Shown here: positions 1-8,547 of the stretch, in pieces
How positions within the stretch are numbered: position 1 is the first letter of the stretch
Layout of the letters: every line of letters starts with the position of its first letter
Source: Janthinobacterium agaricidamnosum NBRC 102515 = DSM 9628
Lineage (GTDB): Bacteria; Pseudomonadota; Gammaproteobacteria; Burkholderiales; Burkholderiaceae_D
Direction: 5' to 3'
DNA length: 64,000 bases
Assembly (NCBI RefSeq): GCF_000723165.1
Contig: NZ_HG322949.1
Location: 3,513,101-3,577,100 of the forward strand
Notes under the pieces: generated by a model
The model's database searches: none
What the model saw: the letters and a program-made list of their open reading frames with translations, nothing else
What the model was told of the DNA's origin: nothing
Translations under genes and position numbers: made by a program

Positions 1-2
1 GC

Positions 3-1175
3 GAATATTTCGGCGACGCGGTGCGGCTGGCGCGCGAGGCGACCTTCCTCGGCTTCCCGGCGTCGAACACCTGGGGCGCCTACCAGGCCTACGGCGACGA
101 CCGCTACCGCTTCCCGAACACCGAGACCAAGCAATGGCTGGCGCCGGACTATCACTACCACGGCCAGTTGCTGGCCGACCTGGAAACGCTGCATGCGCGC
201 ATCGCCGGCGCCGATGCGGCGCGCCGCAAGAGCATCCAGGACAAGGTCGGCGCGATCGAGGAATCGGCGCGGCTGCGCTTTTACGGCTACGCCGACATCC
301 GCGAAAAAATGGCCGACACGCGGGCCGGGCTGGGCGGCATCGACAATACGCTGCGCGCGATCGAGCATTACCGCGCCGCGCAAAGCGCCACCGACGGCCA
401 GGTCAGCATGCGCGCGCTGGAACGGCTGGCCACGCTCGAAGTCAGGCAGGGTGCGGCGCTGCTCGGCATCGCCGCCGGCGATGCCGTCGAACAGCCGGCC
501 GAGCCGGCACAAGGCGCGGCCTTGATGGACAGCGGCCGGCGCCGGCTGGAATTGCTGATCGAACTGGCGCCGACCGCGCAGCGCCTGTCGCTGCTGGGCG
601 AATACTGGAAGCTGCAGGCCCGGCTGGCGCGGTTGCACGGCGCACCGGCCGAAGCGGCGCTGCTGGAAATGACGGCCGCCTACCGCCGCGCGCTGGACGA
701 GTCGGCGCTGCGCAGCGGTTCGGCCGACTATGAAATCGTCTTCAACGCGCTGGCCGGCGCTTTCCTGCTGAAGGCCGCCGGCCATGGCGACGCATGGTCG
801 GTGCTGCATCCGGTGCTGGCCGACGTGCTGCAAAGCGCGATCGCCAACGCGCACCAGCGTTACGCCGAGGAGCGCAAGTCGGCCGATATTTGCGTCGAGG
901 TGCAAGGCGCGCTGATCGCCACGCTGTGGGCCTGTTATGAAGCGCCGCCCACGCCCGCGTCCAGCGTGTTCGGCGCGGCCCAGCGCGACCAGATCATCGC
1001 CTTGTACCACGACGCGCTGCGCCGTTTCGGCTCGATCGGCGAACCGGAAGCGCTGCTCCTGCCGGTGCGCTTCATGCTGGAAATGATGCCGCCGGGCGCA
1101 CCCGAAGGCAGCCTCGAAGCCCGCTTGCGGGCCTCGCTGCAAGCATTCGTGGCGCAACTGCCGGCACTGGCCTGA
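3..1175 (+). CDS. CHAT-domain protein, C-terminal part (5' end outside window)
   Basis: The reading frame is open at the left edge, so only the C-terminal ~390 residues are visible; the GTG at 21 is an internal valine, not a start. The first ~35 residues contain a stretch like the end of a CHAT (caspase HetF-associated with TPRs) peptidase domain: an AVRLAREAT helix, then NTWGAYQAYGDDRYRF, where the family usually has NTWGAYQ-YGDP-. The catalytic His and Cys would lie upstream and cannot be checked. The remaining ~350 residues are Ala/Leu/Glu/Arg-rich and look wholly helical, possibly degenerate TPR-like repeats, with no catalytic motif that I recognise. CHAT proteins are cysteine peptidases, some of them in defence or regulated cell-death systems; the role here is unknown. 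It ends 5 bp before the convergent OlsB-like gene. Confidence 0.65.
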   Translation, partial: EYFGDAVRLAREATFLGFPASNTWGAYQAYGDDRYRFPNTETKQWLAPDYHYHGQLLADLETLHARIAGADAARRKSIQDKVGAIEESARLRFYGYADIREKMADTRAGLGGIDNTLRAIEHYRAAQSATDGQVSMRALERLATLEVRQGAALLGIAAGDAVEQPAEPAQGAALMDSGRRRLELLIELAPTAQRLSLLGEYWKLQARLARLHGAPAEAALLEMTAAYRRALDESALRSGSADYEIVFNALAGAFLLKAAGHGDAWSVLHPVLADVLQSAIANAHQRYAEERKSADICVEVQGALIATLWACYEAPPTPASSVFGAAQRDQIIALYHDALRRFGSIGEPEALLLPVRFMLEMMPPGAPEGSLEARLRASLQAFVAQLPALA

Positions 1176-1180
1176 CGGAT

Positions 1181-1825
1181 TTACCGCGCCGCGGTCTCGA
1201 CCCCGTAATGCCTGGCGTAGCGGCCATCCAGGTTGGCCAGCGGCATCATCAGGAAAATGTCGGCGCTTTCGAAATCGGGGTCCCAGGCCGGTTCGCCGCA
1301 CAGCCACGCGCCGGAACGCATATAACCCTTGATCAGCTGCGGCACTTGCGGTGTCAGCGCCGCTACGACCTGCTGGATCGGGAACGGCAAATGCGGCGTG
1401 ACGCGGTATTCGGCCAGTCCCTGCCACAGCAGCATGATCACGCTGCCGCCGCGGTATTTCGGATGGATGCAGGCGCGCCCCGCTTCGACCATGCGGCCGC
1501 GCACATTGTTCAGCCGCCCCAGGTCGAATTCGTTTTCCGAATACAGGCGGCCGATCTTGCGCGAACGGGACGCGCTCAGCACGCGGTAAGTGCCGACCAC
1601 CTTCAGCGTGTCGGCGTCGCGCACGATCAAATGATCGCAATGCTCGTCGAATTCATCGCTGTCGAGGCCATCGGCGCGTGCCAGCGCCGACAAACCCATG
1701 TTCTCGATAAACACTTTATAACGCAGGCGCTGCACTTCGCGCAGCTCTTCGGGCGTGCTGGCCAGGCTGGGCACCAGCTTGACCGGATTGGCCTTGACGT
1801 CGGCCGAGGTTATCAGGTTTTGCAT
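1181..1825 (-). CDS. OlsB-like GNAT acyltransferase (ornithine lipid synthesis), apparently shortened internally
   Basis: 214 residues related to the OlsB/hemolysin-like GNAT family, which acylates the alpha-amino group of L-ornithine from acyl-ACP as the first step to ornithine lipids. Recognisable blocks: QRLRYKVFIENMG near residue 33, FDEHCDHLIVRD, VGTYRVL, E-EFDL, GRMVEAGRACIHPKYRGGSVIMLLWQGLAEY, then LIKGYMRSGAWLCGEPAWDPDF near the end. Family members usually run about 250-290 residues and have, after the LLW-GLAEY helix, a GCAS segment and a second region ending in -EYRV-P-LPFP. Here GLAEY is joined directly to RVTPHLPFP, so roughly 50 residues of the acyltransferase core are missing in frame. 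Activity is therefore doubtful. Start ATG has an AGGA upstream. It is divergent from the molybdopterin oxidoreductase. Confidence 0.75.
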   Translation of the reverse strand: MQNLITSADVKANPVKLVPSLASTPEELREVQRLRYKVFIENMGLSALARADGLDSDEFDEHCDHLIVRDADTLKVVGTYRVLSASRSRKIGRLYSENEFDLGRLNNVRGRMVEAGRACIHPKYRGGSVIMLLWQGLAEYRVTPHLPFPIQQVVAALTPQVPQLIKGYMRSGAWLCGEPAWDPDFESADIFLMMPLANLDGRYARHYGVETAAR

Positions 1826-1911
1826 GCTTCATCCTAAATCCTGGCGGCGCCACGCCTGTGGCGCAACGCCGAATTCAGGCATAATCAATCCAGGCTATCG
1901 TTGGGATCATC

Positions 1912-4245
1912 ATGGACAAGCACAATACCGAAGGACATATCGCCGCCTACCCGCACGCGGCGGCCGGCTGGGGCGCGCTGAAATACGTCGCGCTGAACCT
2001 GCTGAAGGAAAAGGTCGAACCCGGCAAGCTGAAAGCGCTATTGGCGCAAAACCAGCCGGACGGGTTCGATTGCCCCGGCTGCGCCTGGCCCGACCGCGAA
2101 CACACGTCGACCTTCGAATTCTGCGAAAACGGCGCCAAGGCGGTGGCCGCCGAAGCCACCAGCAAGCGCGCCGGACCGGAGCTGTTCGCCCGCTACACGG
2201 TATCGGAACTGCTGCAGCAATCCGATTATGAGCTGGAGCGGCATGGCCGGCTGACCGACCCGCTGGTGTACGATCCGGCCAGCGACCGCTATCGGCTGAT
2301 CGGCTGGGACGCCGCGTTCGCGCTGGTGGCGCGCCACTTGCACGCGCTCGACAGCCCGCACCAGGCCGCCTTTTACACGTCCGGGCGGGCCAGCAATGAA
2401 GCGGCGTTTTTGTACCAGCTGATGGTGCGCATGTACGGCACCAACAATTTTCCCGATTGCTCGAATATGTGCCACGAAGCGACCAGCCGCGGTTTGCCGG
2501 CCACGGTCGGCATCGGCAAGGGCACGGTCACGCTGGACGATTTCGAGCATGCCGACACGCTGCTGATCTTTGGCCAGAATCCGGCCACCAACCATCCGCG
2601 CATGATGGGCGAATTGCGCGAATGCGCCAGGCGCGGCGCGGCGATCGTGTCGATCAATCCGCTGCGCGAACGGGGCCTGGAACGGTTTACCGATCCGCAA
2701 AGCGCGCTGGAAATGATCAGCAACGGCAGTACCCGCATCAGCTCGATGTTCGTGCAGCCGGCGCTGAGCGGCGACTTTGCGCTGCTCAAGGCGCTCGCCA
2801 AGCGCGTGCTCGAACTGGACGACGCGGCCCTGGCGAGCGGCGCCCCGGCCGTGATCGACCATGGCTTCATCGCCGAACATACCAGCGGTTTTAGCGCATT
2901 CGCGGCCGACCTGCGCGCCGAAAGCTGGGACTTGCTGCTGCGCGAATCGGGCGTGGCGCGCGACAAGATCGAAGACCTGTGCCAGGTCTACGTCAACGGC
3001 CAGCGCGTCATCGCGACCTGGGGCATGGGCCTGACCCAGCACAAGAATTCGGTCGCGGCGATCCGCATGCTGTCGAATTTGATGATGTTGCGCGGTAATA
3101 TCGGCCGCCTCGGCGCCGGCCTGTGCCCGGTGCGCGGCCATTCCAACGTGCAGGGCGACCGCACCGTCGGCATCGAGGAAAAGCCGGCGCCAGCCTTCCT
3201 CGACCGGCTCGGCAAGGTATTCGGTTTCGAGCCGCCGCGCGAGCATGGCTACGACGTGGTCGAAACCATCGCCGCGATGCTAGACGGCCGGGTCAAGGTA
3301 TTCGTCGGCCTGGGCGGCAATTTCGCGGTGGCGACGCCGGATACGCCGTTGACCGGACAAGGCTTGCGCAGCTGCGCGCTGACGGTGCAGATCGCCACCA
3401 AGCTGAACCGCAGCCACCTGGTGCATGGCAAGCAGGCACTGCTGCTGCCGACGCTGGGCCGCACCGAAATCGACCTGCGCGGCGGCCGGCCGCAAGGCGT
3501 GACGGTCGAGGATTCGATGAGCATGGTGCATATCTCGTTCGGCAGGAACCAGCCGGCCTCGCCGAACCTGCTGTCGGAAACCGCGATCGTGGCCGGCATC
3601 GCCCAAGCGACGCTGGGCAGCAAACTGGTCGACTGGCACTGGTACGCCGACGATTACGCGCGCATCCGCGATGCGATCGAAAGCGTGTTCGACGATTTCT
3701 ACGATTACAACGCCCGGGTGGCCGAACCGGGCGGCTTCCACCTGGACGTCGCGTCGCGCCGGCGCGCATGGCGCACCGCCAGCGGCAAGGCACAATTCCT
3801 GGTCGCGCAAATCGACCTCGACAGCCCGCTGCACCGCGCCAGGGCCAAATACGGCGCGCGCCTGATGACGTTGATGACGACCCGCTCGCACGACCAGTAC
3901 AACACCACCATCTACGGCATGGACGACCGCTACCGGGGCGTGTTCGGCATGCGCCGGGTGCTGTTCGCCAACCGGCTCGACCTCGGCATGCTGGGGTTCA
4001 AGGCCGGAGAATGGGTCGACTTGACGAGTGTCTGGGAGGACGGCGTCGAGCGCCGCGCCGAGCGTTTCCTGCTGGTCGATTACGATATCCCGCGCGGCTG
4101 CCTGGGCGCGTATTATCCGGAAACCAATACGCTGCTGCCGCTGGCCAGCGTGGCCGACGGCGCCGGCACGCCAACCTCGAAATCGATTCCGGTGCTATTA
4201 AGCCTGTCGGCGCATCAAACGCCGAACGCCAGCGCCGGCGTGTAA
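1912..4245 (+). CDS. FdhF/YdeP-family molybdopterin oxidoreductase
   Basis: A 777-residue protein of the formate dehydrogenase alpha-like YdeP family (bis-MGD molybdenum enzymes). An N-terminal cluster-binding region has C54-P-G-C57 and a further Cys at 71; the typical TSGRASNEAAFLYQL segment follows near residue 160, then NFPDCSNMCHEATSRGL near 182-200, where the Cys is the candidate Mo ligand (no selenocysteine codon). Next come the cofactor-binding FGQNPATNHPRMM segment and, near the C-terminus, TTRSHDQYNTT typical of the molybdopterin dinucleotide-binding domain. There is no Tat signal, so a cytoplasmic site is expected. The electron donor is unknown; YdeP homologues are linked to acid resistance or formate-like oxidation in other species. 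It overlaps the convergent fdhD by 31 bp, which supports a need for FdhD-type cofactor sulfuration. Start ATG follows GGGATCATC. Confidence 0.88.
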   Translation: MDKHNTEGHIAAYPHAAAGWGALKYVALNLLKEKVEPGKLKALLAQNQPDGFDCPGCAWPDREHTSTFEFCENGAKAVAAEATSKRAGPELFARYTVSELLQQSDYELERHGRLTDPLVYDPASDRYRLIGWDAAFALVARHLHALDSPHQAAFYTSGRASNEAAFLYQLMVRMYGTNNFPDCSNMCHEATSRGLPATVGIGKGTVTLDDFEHADTLLIFGQNPATNHPRMMGELRECARRGAAIVSINPLRERGLERFTDPQSALEMISNGSTRISSMFVQPALSGDFALLKALAKRVLELDDAALASGAPAVIDHGFIAEHTSGFSAFAADLRAESWDLLLRESGVARDKIEDLCQVYVNGQRVIATWGMGLTQHKNSVAAIRMLSNLMMLRGNIGRLGAGLCPVRGHSNVQGDRTVGIEEKPAPAFLDRLGKVFGFEPPREHGYDVVETIAAMLDGRVKVFVGLGGNFAVATPDTPLTGQGLRSCALTVQIATKLNRSHLVHGKQALLLPTLGRTEIDLRGGRPQGVTVEDSMSMVHISFGRNQPASPNLLSETAIVAGIAQATLGSKLVDWHWYADDYARIRDAIESVFDDFYDYNARVAEPGGFHLDVASRRRAWRTASGKAQFLVAQIDLDSPLHRARAKYGARLMTLMTTRSHDQYNTTIYGMDDRYRGVFGMRRVLFANRLDLGMLGFKAGEWVDLTSVWEDGVERRAERFLLVDYDIPRGCLGAYYPETNTLLPLASVADGAGTPTSKSIPVLLSLSAHQTPNASAGV

Positions 4246-5051
4246 TCGACAAAACCGTCCTTGCGGCAAAAGCTGACCAGCTTCATGCCGGCCCGCTGCG
4301 CGATATCGATGGCCAGCGAACTGGGCGCCGATATCGTCGCCAGCATCGGAATGTGCATGCGGCTGGCCTTGCGCGCCAGTTCATAACTGGCGCGGCTGGA
4401 CATGAACACAAAACCCTGGCGCATGTCGATCCGCTCGCGCGCCAGGTGGCCGATCAGTTTATCCATCGCGTTGTGGCGGCCGACGTCCTCGAACAGTTTC
4501 ACGATGGCGCCGTCGGCGGCGCACCACGCGGCGCCGTGCACCCCGCCGGTGAGCGACATCAGCGCCTGGTGCGACGCCAGTTCGGCGCTGGCGCGCGCCA
4601 GCGCCGGCGCCAGCGTTATCGGCAAGCCGGAAGCAGACATCGGTTCGGGGTGCAGGTCGAGCAATTCGAGGCTGTCGATGCCGCACACGCCGCAGCCGGT
4701 GCGGCCGGCAAGCGTGCGGCGGTGCTGCTTCAGGCGCATGAAGTCTTGCTGCGCGATCGTCACGATCACGGCGGCGCTGGCGGCGCCCAGCTCCACCTCG
4801 ATATCGTAGACATCGGCAGCCTGGCGCACCACGCCCTCGGTCAGCGCGAAGCCGAGCGCGAACTGTTCCAGGTCGCGCGGCGTGGCCATCATCACGGCAT
4901 GCGAAATACCGTTGAACACCAGCGCCACCGGGACTTCTTCGGCGACCGTATCAAGACCGGCCGATTGCGCGCCGCCGCGATGGCGGGCGATGGGACGCGC
5001 GACGTGGCCGTCGCGCTGCGGGTCTGGATCGGCGGGCATAATTTCCATCAA
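4215..5051 (-). CDS. fdhD: FdhD, sulfur carrier/sulfurtransferase for formate dehydrogenase-type enzymes
   Basis: 278 residues, the usual length. FdhD passes sulfur from IscS to the bis-MGD cofactor of formate dehydrogenases. Family marks are visible: EEVPVALVFNGISHAVMMATP near the N-terminus, RTGCGVCG with the CxxC pair at Cys120 and Cys123, TGGVHGAAWC, LFEDVGRHNAMDKLIG and SSRASYELARKA. The start may be Met1, Met2 or Met5; the first residues are not conserved. It is tail-to-tail with the YdeP-like oxidoreductase and overlaps its last 31 bp on the opposite strand, a pairing common for these two functions. Transcription of the two would interfere at the 3' ends. Confidence 0.93.
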   Translation of the reverse strand: MMEIMPADPDPQRDGHVARPIARHRGGAQSAGLDTVAEEVPVALVFNGISHAVMMATPRDLEQFALGFALTEGVVRQAADVYDIEVELGAASAAVIVTIAQQDFMRLKQHRRTLAGRTGCGVCGIDSLELLDLHPEPMSASGLPITLAPALARASAELASHQALMSLTGGVHGAAWCAADGAIVKLFEDVGRHNAMDKLIGHLARERIDMRQGFVFMSSRASYELARKASRMHIPMLATISAPSSLAIDIAQRAGMKLVSFCRKDGFVDYTPALAFGV

Positions 5052-5083
5052 AAAAACAAAAGTCAGGGAAGAAACCCTTGATT

Positions 5084-5674
5084 TTAATCTTTTTTCGGAC
5101 GGCCGGTTTTCAGCTGCGGCAAACCGGCCAGCACGCTTTGCAGCGTGGCCAGGTCGATCTGGCTGATCAGCGCCACGCCGATGCGCAGCAATTCGCTTTT
5201 CTTGATTTCGAAACCGGCTTTCAGGCAGGCTTTCTTGACCTGGCCCAGCACTTCATATTCGGCTTCCGGCATCGTGAAGCTGTCGCGCACCAGTTTCGGC
5301 TTGCGGGCTTTTTCCCTGGCGGCGACAGCGGCGTCGACCTTGGCCGGCGCCTTGGCGGCTGGCTTGGCTGGCGCCTTGGCTACCGGCTTGGCTACCGGCT
5401 TGGCGGCGGCTTTGGGGGCTGCCTTGGCCACGGCTTTCGCCTTGACGGCAGGCTTGGCCTTGGCCACGGCCTTGGCCGGCGCGGCTTTGGCAACGGCGGC
5501 CTTGGCCGCAGGCTTGGCCCGGGCTGGTGCGGCAGCCTTGGCGGCGGCTTTTACCGGCGCAGGCTTGGCGGCGGCGGTTTTCCGGGCTTGCGCCTTGACC
5601 GATGCGGTGGTAGGGAAAGGCGACGCCGGCACGTCGGCGGCTGGAGCTTTTGGCGGGGTGGCTTTGGTCATCAT
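5084..5674 (-). CDS. Histone H1-like Lys/Ala/Pro-rich protein with conserved C-terminal domain
   Basis: 196 residues in two parts. Residues ~25-118 are low complexity, almost only Lys, Ala, Pro and Val in KPAAKA/KAVAKA-like steps, resembling the C-terminal tail of histone H1 and bacterial AlgP/BpH1-type proteins; this part is expected to bind DNA or polyphosphate without specific sequence. Residues ~120-196 are ordinary sequence (KPKLVRDSFTMPEAEYEVLG then KKACLKAGFEIKKSELLRIG), helical and predicted globular, similar in style to domains that in betaproteobacteria follow such tails. The repeat region is encoded by imperfect GC-rich repeats and is probably variable in length between strains. 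It is transcribed alone, with an AT-rich upstream region at 5680-5765. The role in nucleoid structure is inferred. Confidence 0.75.
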   Translation of the reverse strand: MMTKATPPKAPAADVPASPFPTTASVKAQARKTAAAKPAPVKAAAKAAAPARAKPAAKAAVAKAAPAKAVAKAKPAVKAKAVAKAAPKAAAKPVAKPVAKAPAKPAAKAPAKVDAAVAAREKARKPKLVRDSFTMPEAEYEVLGQVKKACLKAGFEIKKSELLRIGVALISQIDLATLQSVLAGLPQLKTGRPKKD

Positions 5675-5765
5675 GGGTCCAATTCAATAAACAATATAAA
5701 CAATATATACCATACTCGGATAAATTGCTTGACTCTCATCAACATTAAAAATCGCTGCAACCGGC

Positions 5766-7223
5766 TCAGGCACTGGCGCGGATGCTGAAATCGACCCCTA
5801 CGTCATCCCAGAATTCCTGCTCTTTCTCCATCCAGAACGACACCGTCGGATGGTGCGCCACCCAGTCGCGCTTGATGTCGAGCTCGATGCGGCTTTTCAT
5901 GCGCAGGCGCAGTTCGCTGAAATCGGCTTCGATGCGCGCGTGCATGAACAGGATCGCCAGCCGCAGCGCCAGCACCGCCTTGGCGAAGTCCGGTTCGGCC
6001 AGCGCTTCGCCGATCTTGCGCAGGTTGCCCTTCTGCGCCATGATCAATTTGCTCATGGTGCGCTGTTCGCGGGTGGTAAAACCCGGCAAATCGGCGTTTT
6101 CTATGATGTAGGCCGCGTGCTTGTGATACCCGGTCTGCGACACCACCAGCCCCACTTCGTGCAGCAAGCCGCTCCAGCGCAGGCATTTGCTGAGTCCGTC
6201 CGAAGCCGGCTTCAATTGCGCGTACATGGCCAACGCGTGTTCGGCGACCCGGCTGGCGCGGCCTTGGTCGACGTGGAATTTTTCCATATAGCCGCGCACC
6301 GACTGTTCGCGCCGGTCGCGCTTGGTCGAGCGCAGGTACAAATCCCACATCACGCCCATGCGCAAGCCCGCCTCGATCGGCTGCATGACCTGGATATCGA
6401 GCTCGCGCACCAGGCCGATCAGGATCGCCAGGCCGCCGACGATGGTGCTGGCGCGGTCCGGCCGCAAGCCCGGCATGTCGATCTTGCCGACGTGGCCGAA
6501 TTCGATGAAGCGCTGTTTTAATGCATCCAGGCTCGGGCCGGACAAGTCCCCGCGTCCCAGGCTGTTGCGGGCGATGATGTCGGCGATGGTGCGGATGGTG
6601 CCGGACGAGCCGTAGGCGCTTTTCCAGTGCTGCGGATGGTAAGGCGGTGCGGCGTCCTCGAAATGGCTGCGCGCCGACAGGATCGCCGCCTCGAACGACG
6701 GGCCGTCGATACGGCCGCCGATGAAAAACGACAAACTTTGTTTGACGGTGCCGAGGCTGAACGATTCGACCCGCTCGATATCCTGGCCGCGGCCCAGTAT
6801 CAGCTCGGTCGAACCGCCGCCGATATCCATCACCAGGCGCCGCTCGCCGGGAATGACCAGCGCGTTCGCGACGCCCATGTAGATCAAACGGCCCTCTTCT
6901 TCACCGGAAATGATTTCGATCGGGTAGCCAATCGCCTGTTCGGCGGCCGGCAGGAAGGCCGAGCCGTTGCGCGCCACCCGCATCGCCGACGTGGCGACCA
7001 CGCGCACCGCGTCGAGCTGGTGGCCGGCCAGGATGGCGCGGAAATTCTTCAGGCAATTGAGCGCGGATGACATCGCCGCGTCGGTCAGGTTGCCGTCGGC
7101 ATCGAGGCCGGCGGCCAGGCGTATCGGGTCGCGCACGCTTTTCAGCACGCGGATGGTTTCGCCATCGTGCTTGCCGATGTGCAGACGAAAACTATTGGAA
7201 CCCAGATCAACCGCAGCGTACAT
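5766..7223 (-). CDS. ppx: Exopolyphosphatase / GppA-type phosphatase
   Basis: 485 residues from the ATG at 7223, chosen because the protein then begins MYAAVDLGSNSFRLHIG, the standard start of the Ppx/GppA fold, and because GAAAGG lies about 9 nt upstream; an in-frame ATG 19 codons earlier adds no conserved sequence. Motifs of the ASKHA phosphatase fold are present: DLGSNS (phosphate 1), SGEEEGRLIYMGV, and VMDIGGGSTELILG (phosphate 2). The C-terminal half includes an HD-like helical domain (SGLLHEVG). It hydrolyses terminal phosphate from polyphosphate or pppGpp; which of the two cannot be told from sequence. The histone-like gene lies downstream on the same strand. Confidence 0.9.
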   Translation of the reverse strand: MYAAVDLGSNSFRLHIGKHDGETIRVLKSVRDPIRLAAGLDADGNLTDAAMSSALNCLKNFRAILAGHQLDAVRVVATSAMRVARNGSAFLPAAEQAIGYPIEIISGEEEGRLIYMGVANALVIPGERRLVMDIGGGSTELILGRGQDIERVESFSLGTVKQSLSFFIGGRIDGPSFEAAILSARSHFEDAAPPYHPQHWKSAYGSSGTIRTIADIIARNSLGRGDLSGPSLDALKQRFIEFGHVGKIDMPGLRPDRASTIVGGLAILIGLVRELDIQVMQPIEAGLRMGVMWDLYLRSTKRDRREQSVRGYMEKFHVDQGRASRVAEHALAMYAQLKPASDGLSKCLRWSGLLHEVGLVVSQTGYHKHAAYIIENADLPGFTTREQRTMSKLIMAQKGNLRKIGEALAEPDFAKAVLALRLAILFMHARIEADFSELRLRMKSRIELDIKRDWVAHHPTVSFWMEKEQEFWDDVGVDFSIRASA

Positions 7224-7345
7224 ATTTATAAGCCTTTCATTAAACTTCACCGCGAAGGCTTTCACTTCTTTCCAGTCCACCGGACCTTGATATATATCAA
7301 AAATCCTATCACACTACAGGGAATTTATGACCGGCCGATGACAAT

Positions 7346-8500
7346 TTAACCGTCGAGCGTGACAGCAAGGGCTTCGGCCACTTGATTGCGGCCTTTTTGC
7401 TTCGCTTGCTGCAACGCTTCATCGGCGCGCTTGAACAGGCTGACGGTGCTGTCTTCGGCGCGGATGACGGTCACGCCGAGGCTGGCGGTCAGGTTGATCA
7501 CCGCCTTGCCGGTCTTGACCGGCAGGTTTTCGATCGCGGCGCGTATCCGTTCGGCCACCAGCAGCGCGTCGCCCAGGCCGGTGCGCGGCAACTGGATGGC
7601 GAATTCGGCGCCGCCGAGGCGGCCCATCATATCGCTGTCGCGCAATTGTTTTTTGCACACGTCGACCATCGCCTTCAACACCATGTCGCCGGCCGAATGA
7701 CCATAACTGTCATTGATGCGCTTGAAATGGTCGAGGTTCAGCACGATCAGCGCGGTCGGCAAGCCGGGCCGCCGCGCCAGCGCCATCCACGGCGCCAGTG
7801 CATTATAAAAGCCGCGCCGGTTCGGCACGTGGGTGACCACGTCGATCATTTCCAGCCGTTCCATGTCGCGCTGCAATTTCTCGCGCGACAACAGCAAATA
7901 ACCGAAGGCGTTGCACAGCATCATCAAATACAGCGCGCCGAAACCGGTCGCCTGCATCAAGTCCGGATCGAATTGCGGATCGATCGCCGTGAACAGGCCG
8001 CGCGCGGCGATGGCCAGCGTCAGCACGCTCATGCTGACGATCAGGAAACGCCGCAACATGCTGCCGCCGCGCCAGCCCTTGCCGACCAGCAGCGCGGCGA
8101 TGCCGGCCGCGAAAAAGCCGCTGACGATCAGCGAACCGGCGCCGCTGCGCAAGGCCGGTGCGATATCGAAGCCGTAGCAACAGGCAAACAGCGCCAGCGC
8201 CAGACCCAGCGCGTAACACATCGGCCGGCGCCACGCCATGCGCCTGGCGCTGTCCCACAAGGCGCCGGCGTCCAGCGCCATGCCGGTGAAAAGCAGCGCA
8301 TTGCCGAGCAACACGGAAAGAAAATCGGGGATGACGCCACGGAAATACAGCAAGCACCAGGCCGCCGCCTGGCATTGCTTGGCCACCGCCCAGGTCGACA
8401 TGCTGAGCGACTTCTTATGCTCGTATTCGAAAAAGAACAAGGCCGCGCACAGGCTCAAATTACCCAGCGCCAAAGCGAGTACCAGCGTTTTAATATCCAT
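7346..8500 (-). CDS. Membrane GGDEF-domain protein with altered A-site (GGAEF)
   Basis: 384 residues. The N-terminal ~205 residues hold six or seven hydrophobic segments with no recognised sensory family. The GGDEF domain spans ~215-380: VTHVPNRRGFYNAL, then LNLDHFKRINDSYGHSAGD carrying the metal- and substrate-binding Asp and Asn, then RLGGAEF at 294-300. The third position of the signature, normally Asp or Glu, is Ala298, a change expected to remove or strongly reduce cyclase activity. The inhibitory I-site is kept: R287-D-S-D290 stands exactly five residues before the GG. So it may act as a c-di-GMP-binding receptor rather than a synthase; no EAL domain is attached. It is followed by a 120-bp gap to the ppx start. 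Confidence 0.85.
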   Translation of the reverse strand: MDIKTLVLALALGNLSLCAALFFFEYEHKKSLSMSTWAVAKQCQAAAWCLLYFRGVIPDFLSVLLGNALLFTGMALDAGALWDSARRMAWRRPMCYALGLALALFACCYGFDIAPALRSGAGSLIVSGFFAAGIAALLVGKGWRGGSMLRRFLIVSMSVLTLAIAARGLFTAIDPQFDPDLMQATGFGALYLMMLCNAFGYLLLSREKLQRDMERLEMIDVVTHVPNRRGFYNALAPWMALARRPGLPTALIVLNLDHFKRINDSYGHSAGDMVLKAMVDVCKKQLRDSDMMGRLGGAEFAIQLPRTGLGDALLVAERIRAAIENLPVKTGKAVINLTASLGVTVIRAEDSTVSLFKRADEALQQAKQKGRNQVAEALAVTLDG

Positions 8501-8547
8501 GAGCGATCGTGTCAGCTATCGTATTAGCGGGGCGTCAAGGGCAGCCA

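Noticed and set aside
3123..5081. 652-codon plus-strand frame covering the end of the oxidoreductase and all of fdhD in antisense
   Set aside because: Arg/Ala/Gly-rich shadow frame typical of high-GC DNA; the oxidoreductase frame and fdhD have clear motifs in the other frames.
5315..5590. GC-rich short repeats that might be a CRISPR or satellite
   Set aside because: They encode the Lys/Ala/Pro repeats of the histone-like protein in one frame; units are irregular and there are no spacers.
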